From Isochrysis galbana (taxonomy: Eukaryota > Haptophyta > Isochrysidales > Isochrysidaceae), in contig CM030931.1 in the NCBI GenBank assembly GCA_018136815.1, positions 5,648,148 through 5,712,147 on the forward strand: DNA of 64,000 bases. Reading direction: 5' to 3'. Under the pieces are notes generated by a model. The model saw only the letters and a list, made by a program, of their open reading frames with translations. It was not told the origin of the DNA and did not search any database. A program made the position numbers and the translations under genes. Position 1 is the first letter of the stretch. Every line of letters begins with the position of its first letter. Positions 59,451 through 64,000 of this stretch are shown one piece after another.

Positions 59451-62400
59451 TCAGACCCATTTGCTCGACGGCCCGGCCGATGCGTCCCCTTTCTTGCGCT
59501 GTTTTTGAGCGAGCCGCATCTCCTTCTTGGAGCGCTTGTTCACCTGCGCAAATGCCGCTAGCCGGCTAGGGGCAACTGATCTTTTGGACGGCGGGGCATC
59601 CCGCTGGACCCCCGCCTCGTGCTGCAGCTTCAGCTTCTTGTCCTTCCGCGCCTCGGCGCCCTTACTAGACTGCGTTCTCGCGGGCGGCTGGCCTCCCGTC
59701 GAGCCGATTTGAAGCGCACCTCCATCATCCGCCTTGCCTTGGCCATGCACCTTTGAGCTCGCCCGCTTGAGCTTACCCGCCGCAGCGGCAGCGGCCCGTG
59801 CATCAGTCAACTTCTTCCTCCTCGCCGAGATGCGCTCCGCCTCGCGTCTCTGCGCCTCCTCGGCCCACGCGGCACGCTTGGCGCGAGACTTAATCTTGCG
59901 GCCGTCGTACTGTGCGTACGGCCGCTTCACGAAGCGCATCGGGACGCGTTTAGACAGGGACTTATCGTCGAGGGTGAGGAGCTCAGCGTCACTTACCTAC
60001 GCCACAAGGGCCAGCGAGGAAGGATTTCGCCTTGCCGCATGGCGGGCAAACGTGCGATTTGGACGGTGGGTAGCCTTGCCATGTGCAATATTTGCATGGC
60101 CGGTGCGCATGAGGTGCACCGGGAGGGACTGCGGTCTTTTCCGGGCTCCCGGATGTGCGAGAAGGCCGGGCGCGGTTGGAAGCGATATGCGTAGCTGGCG
60201 TGCGAAGCGTGATGATGAAAATAGGGACTACGGGACGTACTGGTTGTCGCATGCGCTCTAGGCAGCTTCGCGCAACCCGTGTGCGCGAGCTGCGCTGGAC
60301 GCAAGCGTGGGAGATGCTTTTGCACCCTTGCAAAGGGCGGGGGGCGACTAAACCCCCATCGCCCGGGCCAACGATTGGGCCCGGTGCCCGTTCGGAAGGT
60401 GCGAGGAAGATGCCGCAGTAGCGTCTAATGGGCGTGGGAGTGCAGGCAAAAGCGATGGCCGAAAGAGGCACTGGTGTCGCTTTGGCGAGGATCACTGCCA
60501 CACTCACCCCAAAGCTTGTAGGCTCGACCTTTCGATACTTGAAACGCGTGGCGATGGCCGACTCGCCCTGGCCGATGACGTCCTCGTAGTCGAGCCCATA
60601 GTATTCGTCCATCACTTCTTGCGTGGTTTTGCGGAGTTCTGCCGCAGCAGCTGCTACATTACCCGATCCCTCCGCTGCGGCAGCCGCCTCAAGCCCGCCA
60701 CTGCGCTTTGCGCGTCTGCCGCCCCTCTTACGCTTGCCGCTGACGTCCTCGCCTTCGCCGCCTTCCTCTGTCCACTCTTCCCCTTCCCCATCCCAGTCAC
60801 CGTCGCCTTCTCCTGCCTCCATCTCGGCGCGCATCGTTTCGTCGGGTTGAGCATAGTAGTCCGAATTGAAAATCGCCGACATCTGGCGGTCCCACTGCTC
60901 AGGGTCAAAGTCGCCGCTGAGGTCAAGGCCATCAAGTGACTCCACACCGGCGACCTACGAAATGATGGGTACAGCTAGGCTCAAGAATCGCAAGGGCACT
61001 ACCATAAGGGAGTGCTCCAGGCGTGGCAGCTCAATGTGCGTGGCTGGGTCGGGCTCCCATAGAGGCGAAGAACTTTTTGTAGTAACCCAGCGAGCCCACG
61101 CAGACGGGCTTCTAGCATGTGGAGGATAAGTCGGACCTTTTGGATTGCCAGCAACCTCTCGCGCAGCTCGGCTTTCTTAAGATTTTTGAGCCGCTTGAGC
61201 TCCGCTGCCTTCATCGCTCTCAACTCCTCCTTCCGCGCCTTGGCCGCTGCAGTCGCCTCGCGTTTGCGTCCGAGCTCGGCTTGCCGACGCAGGGAGCCCT
61301 CCACCTGGAAAGCAGAGACACGTGGAGGTCAGGAGTCGCGCGGAGAGTTCACCACGTAACGTGGCATGTTCAAGTACCAACACTCGGCGCCTGACAGCAT
61401 AGGCGTGCACACGTGGCGACATGGCTAGGCAGAACGCGGCGCGGCGCCGCCACGCCCGCCCAAGTGCACTTCATCGTGCATGTCCGTGGCCTCACTTGGC
61501 GTGGGTGCGAGACCACACGGTCAGCGCCCGCCTCCTCGAAGCGAAAGTTGTGCGCTCTCTCAAAGTCGTCCTCTCGGTCGGAGAAGGTCTGCCCCTCCTC
61601 TCCGTCCTCCTCTTGTCCAGGGCCAACGTCCTCTGCGCCCTCCCAGCCCTCCGGCTGATCCGCAGCAGCAGTCTCCGCCTTGGCAGGTCGCTTCCACATG
61701 GCATTGAGCATATAGTCCCGCAAGAAGGCCTCGCTCTCGTCCAAATTATCATCGAGCATGTACCTGAGAAGGCGTGCAAACGACCGATCTTGGAGCTGCG
61801 GCCGGCTGGCCAAAAAGGCGATGCGCGTTGGCGGTAGAGGAGCCGTTCCATATGCGGCCCGGGCTGCGAAAAGAACAACTAGATTGCGTACGGCCCGCGG
61901 CGCCCTCGCCACGCCCTCACCGCCGCAGCGTGACGGCCTCGTCTACGGCGCCCTCCTTGGACAGTTGCGACTTCAGCCACGCAGCGTACTCGTCCGCCTC
62001 GGCGTCCCGCTCTTCCGCGGGCACCTCTCTGCGCACGAGCAAGTCGTCGTCGCCGTCGCTGCCCTCGTTGCCACTCTGGTTGCCCGCCTTCTCGTCGCCA
62101 TCCTCACCAGCGCCCGTCTTCTTGTCCTTTGGGGCGAGCTTGACCGAGAGTGCGCGTCGTAGCTCCTGCTGCTCGGCATCGTACGCCAGCTGCCGGCGCT
62201 GCCGAATGCGTGCCGCCCCGCCCACCCCCTCAGCTGCCGAGTCTCCGCTGCTCTCGTCGCCCGAGTCAAGTGCCGACGCTCCTCGTTCGCGCAGGTGATC
62301 GCGCACCGTGACGGGCGCCGATGCAGTCTCGGAGCCAGCTTCCTCGTCCTCGCCATCCCCTTCGCTCTCGCTGCTCGCGTCATCCTCCCCCTCCTCGTGC

Positions 62401-63063
62401 GGGAAGAACCCCTCCTTGCTGTAAACCTCGGGCTTCTTCTGCCGGATCCGATCGATCGCCTGCAGGATCTTGAAGTCGAGCTCCTTGGTGAGCAGCTTGC
62501 TGTGCGTGCGTGTGGGGGGGGGGAGGGGGGAAGTGGGGAGGTGGGTGGTGGTGGCACGTTGTCCAGTGAGAGCGCTGACGGGTGAGAGCACACCCATCCT
62601 CGTCCTCAGAGGAGGCATCGTCGTCGCCGAGATCACCGTGCAGCGCACGGAGCCGAGCAAGTTCCTGCGTGCCAGGAGGGACAGGAATCAAGTAGTTGAA
62701 GGCATCACCTCAGTCCCCGTAGATGTTGCTCCGTGCAAGCCTCAATCGGCAGGCGCATCATGCTCATCGGCCCCCGCTCCTCCGCAGCAATCCCACCGCC
62801 GCCGCCCCATTCAAGGTGCTCTTCTCCCCATCCAAGGACACTGCCTCCTCTTGGCCTTCCCTACTGCCCTCTTGCATGGCCAGCAAGGAGCGACCACATG
62901 CTCCCCACCTCCTCCTCTTCCCCCCCTCCCGCTCCTTCCCCCCTCCCCCCTCCCTCTGCCCCACCTGGCTCTTCTTCCTCTTCTCAAATCGCTTCGCATA
63001 CTCAGCGTTGACCACCAGCTCTCCGGCCTCCTCTTGAGCCCCCTCCTCGTCGAAGAGCTCCAT
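59451..63063 (-). CDS. KRI1: KRI1 ribosome-biogenesis factor
   Basis: Seven exons: 63063-62965, 62664-62594, 62499-61921, 61763-61496, 61304-61137, 60954-60508, 59996-59451; 725 residues, all junctions GT-AG and in phase. KRI1 is a nucleolar protein that binds KRR1 and is needed for 40S subunit assembly. Family landmarks in order: LVVNAEYAKRFEKRKK, LTKELDFKILQAIDRIRQKK with VYSKEGFF, a long Asp/Glu/Ser-rich region, YMLDDNLDESEAFLRDYMLN, HNFRFEEAGADRVVSHPRQV, ELKRLKNLKKAELRERLLAI (about 372-391), LDLSGDFDPEQWDRQM with FNSDYY, and the C-terminal YGLDYEDVIG, TRFKYRKVEPTSFG, VSDAELLTLDDKSLSK. A Lys/Arg-rich nucleolar-type tail ends the protein. Exon 3 to 4 and 6 to 7 joins are fixed by these blocks. 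Intron 6 (511 bp) is longer than the rest. Confidence 0.92.
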
Positions 63064-63740
63064 CGCGCACAGGAGGGAGAGAGGGAGGGAGGGAGGGAGG
63101 GAGGGAGGGAGGGAGGGAGCGAGGGAGCGAGGGAGAGGGGGCAGGGAGGGAGGGAGGGAGGGAGGGAGAGAGAGAGAGTCGAGACGCACAACTCGCACGC
63201 ACCGCACCGCTGCTCTCTCTCTCTCTCCCCCCCCTCCCCTCCCCCCCCTTTCCTCCTACAAGTCCTCTCCCTCCTTTTCTATCGTATACTAGCTCTAGAG
63301 TAATGCTTCTGCCGGCGAGGAGCGCTCCTCTTCAGCACAGAGAGCGAGAGATTGCGGCGACGTCGTCGCAGTGTGAACAACTCCCCTTCTCCTCTCTCCG
63401 TCTCTATCTACGTACTTTATACTACTCTACTCTAAACATAGGGGTACTCTACTCTATACTCTACCTCCTGTGTCGAACAATCAGTACTCTAGCTCTACTT
63501 TACAAGTACCTCAAATATGATACAAGTACCTCGTATAAAAATAAACGAACTTTCTGGATGTTCGGCTTCTTGATAGTGGGGGTTCGCTGCTTTTTCGCCC
63601 TTCCTTGCCCTTGCTCACGCGCTTGGGCGTTATCGTCACTCACCCGCCTGTCATCTCCTTGTCCTTGCGCAGTATCGAGCCGCTCGAGGCGCGCCACGGC
63701 GCGCCTGCGCAGGAACGACGACCTCAACGTCCAGGGGCGC
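63064..63740. other. KRI1 upstream region
   Basis: A GGGA tetramer microsatellite at 63071-63175 lies directly 5' of the KRI1 ATG and would be CCCT repeats in its leader or promoter. Beyond that is pyrimidine-rich DNA, then an AT-richer stretch (63420-63560) without a gene. Confidence 0.5.
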
Positions 63741-64000
63741 AACTAAGTTTATACTTGGTTCGCCCATGGGGGGGCACGAGCCCCCCTCTCTCTCCACTCC
63801 TCCCCTGCCGTGGGGGAGGAACCACCCATCCTCCTAGCATGCCTGATGGCTTGCCAGGAGGAGACTGCCCTGCTGACCCACTCTCCCACTGACAAGCACG
63901 CCTGGATCGCTCGTCCTGGCCCCTCGTGGCCAGCCCATCGCTCCAACGCTCCAACCCCCCCTCCCCCCCTGTTCGACAGGCAGACAGGTGCAGACTGGGG
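63741..64000 (+). mobile_element. Second copy of the 17.6-kb LINE-derived element (cut by window end)
   Basis: Nearly identical to 17621-17875, from AACTAAGTTTATACTTGG onward. One base is missing just after the ATG (GGGGGGG instead of GGGGAGGG) and there is a short CGCTCCAA duplication near 63945. The missing base shifts the frame relative to the first copy. Its 3' end lies outside the window. Confidence 0.85.

Overview
This is nuclear DNA of a GC-rich eukaryote, most likely a unicellular flagellated protist. An alga (haptophyte-like in feel) is my guess, but no marker here settles the lineage. The evidence is short introns (70-206 bp, one of about 1.6 kb) in conserved eukaryotic genes, a ciliary gene (IFT27), strong use of GC-ending codons, an algal/oomycete-type zinc-finger repeat gene, and very long simple-sequence tracts. 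A run of 100 N at 7860-7959 marks an assembly gap.

Spliced genes rebuilt by matching conserved protein blocks to GT-AG (twice GC-AG) sites: AMP deaminase (+, 3997-7829, 11 exons, with a C-terminal membrane segment); a 1,914-aa helical-repeat-like protein (-, 16307-9967, 6 exons); a seven-repeat Cys/His zinc-finger protein (+, 19750-21535, 2 exons); a chromatin factor with DEK-C, PWWP, HMG-box and TFIIS-N-like parts (-, 39113-35619, 9 exons); IFT27 (-, 41887-40823, 2 exons); uracil phosphoribosyltransferase (-, 55042-52461, 4 exons, first intron holding a 1-kb GT array); a secreted AhpC/TSA-like protein (-, 57867-56508, 3 exons); and the ribosome-biogenesis factor KRI1 (-, 63063-59451, 7 exons). 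Single-exon genes encode a tail-anchored coiled-coil protein (2866-2303), a small secreted protein (23775-23257) and a polytopic membrane protein (30963-29803). From 63 kb down to 35 kb nearly all host genes lie on the minus strand and look like housekeeping genes, not an operon or pathway.

The accessory layer is rich. An intact 6.4-kb single-ORF LINE (43327-49701, APE endonuclease plus reverse transcriptase) has a perfect 20-bp target duplication. Around it are internally deleted derivatives of the same family, each with its own target duplication or insertion scar (17621-18389, 26699-28270, 42136-43281), 5' fragments (35 kb, 59 kb, 63.7 kb) and a 3' fragment (51.6-51.9 kb). The 26.7-kb derivative sits inside an older DNA transposon with 17-bp inverted ends and a 10-bp duplication. 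The 17.6-kb one splits a heptanucleotide satellite. A separate 309-bp element with TA-flanked inverted repeats lies at 39213-39521, and a hairpin-containing repeat family recurs at 8.9, 9.1, 34.6 and 51.5 kb. Long CT/GA, GT and CTCTCCT tracts fill much of the rest.
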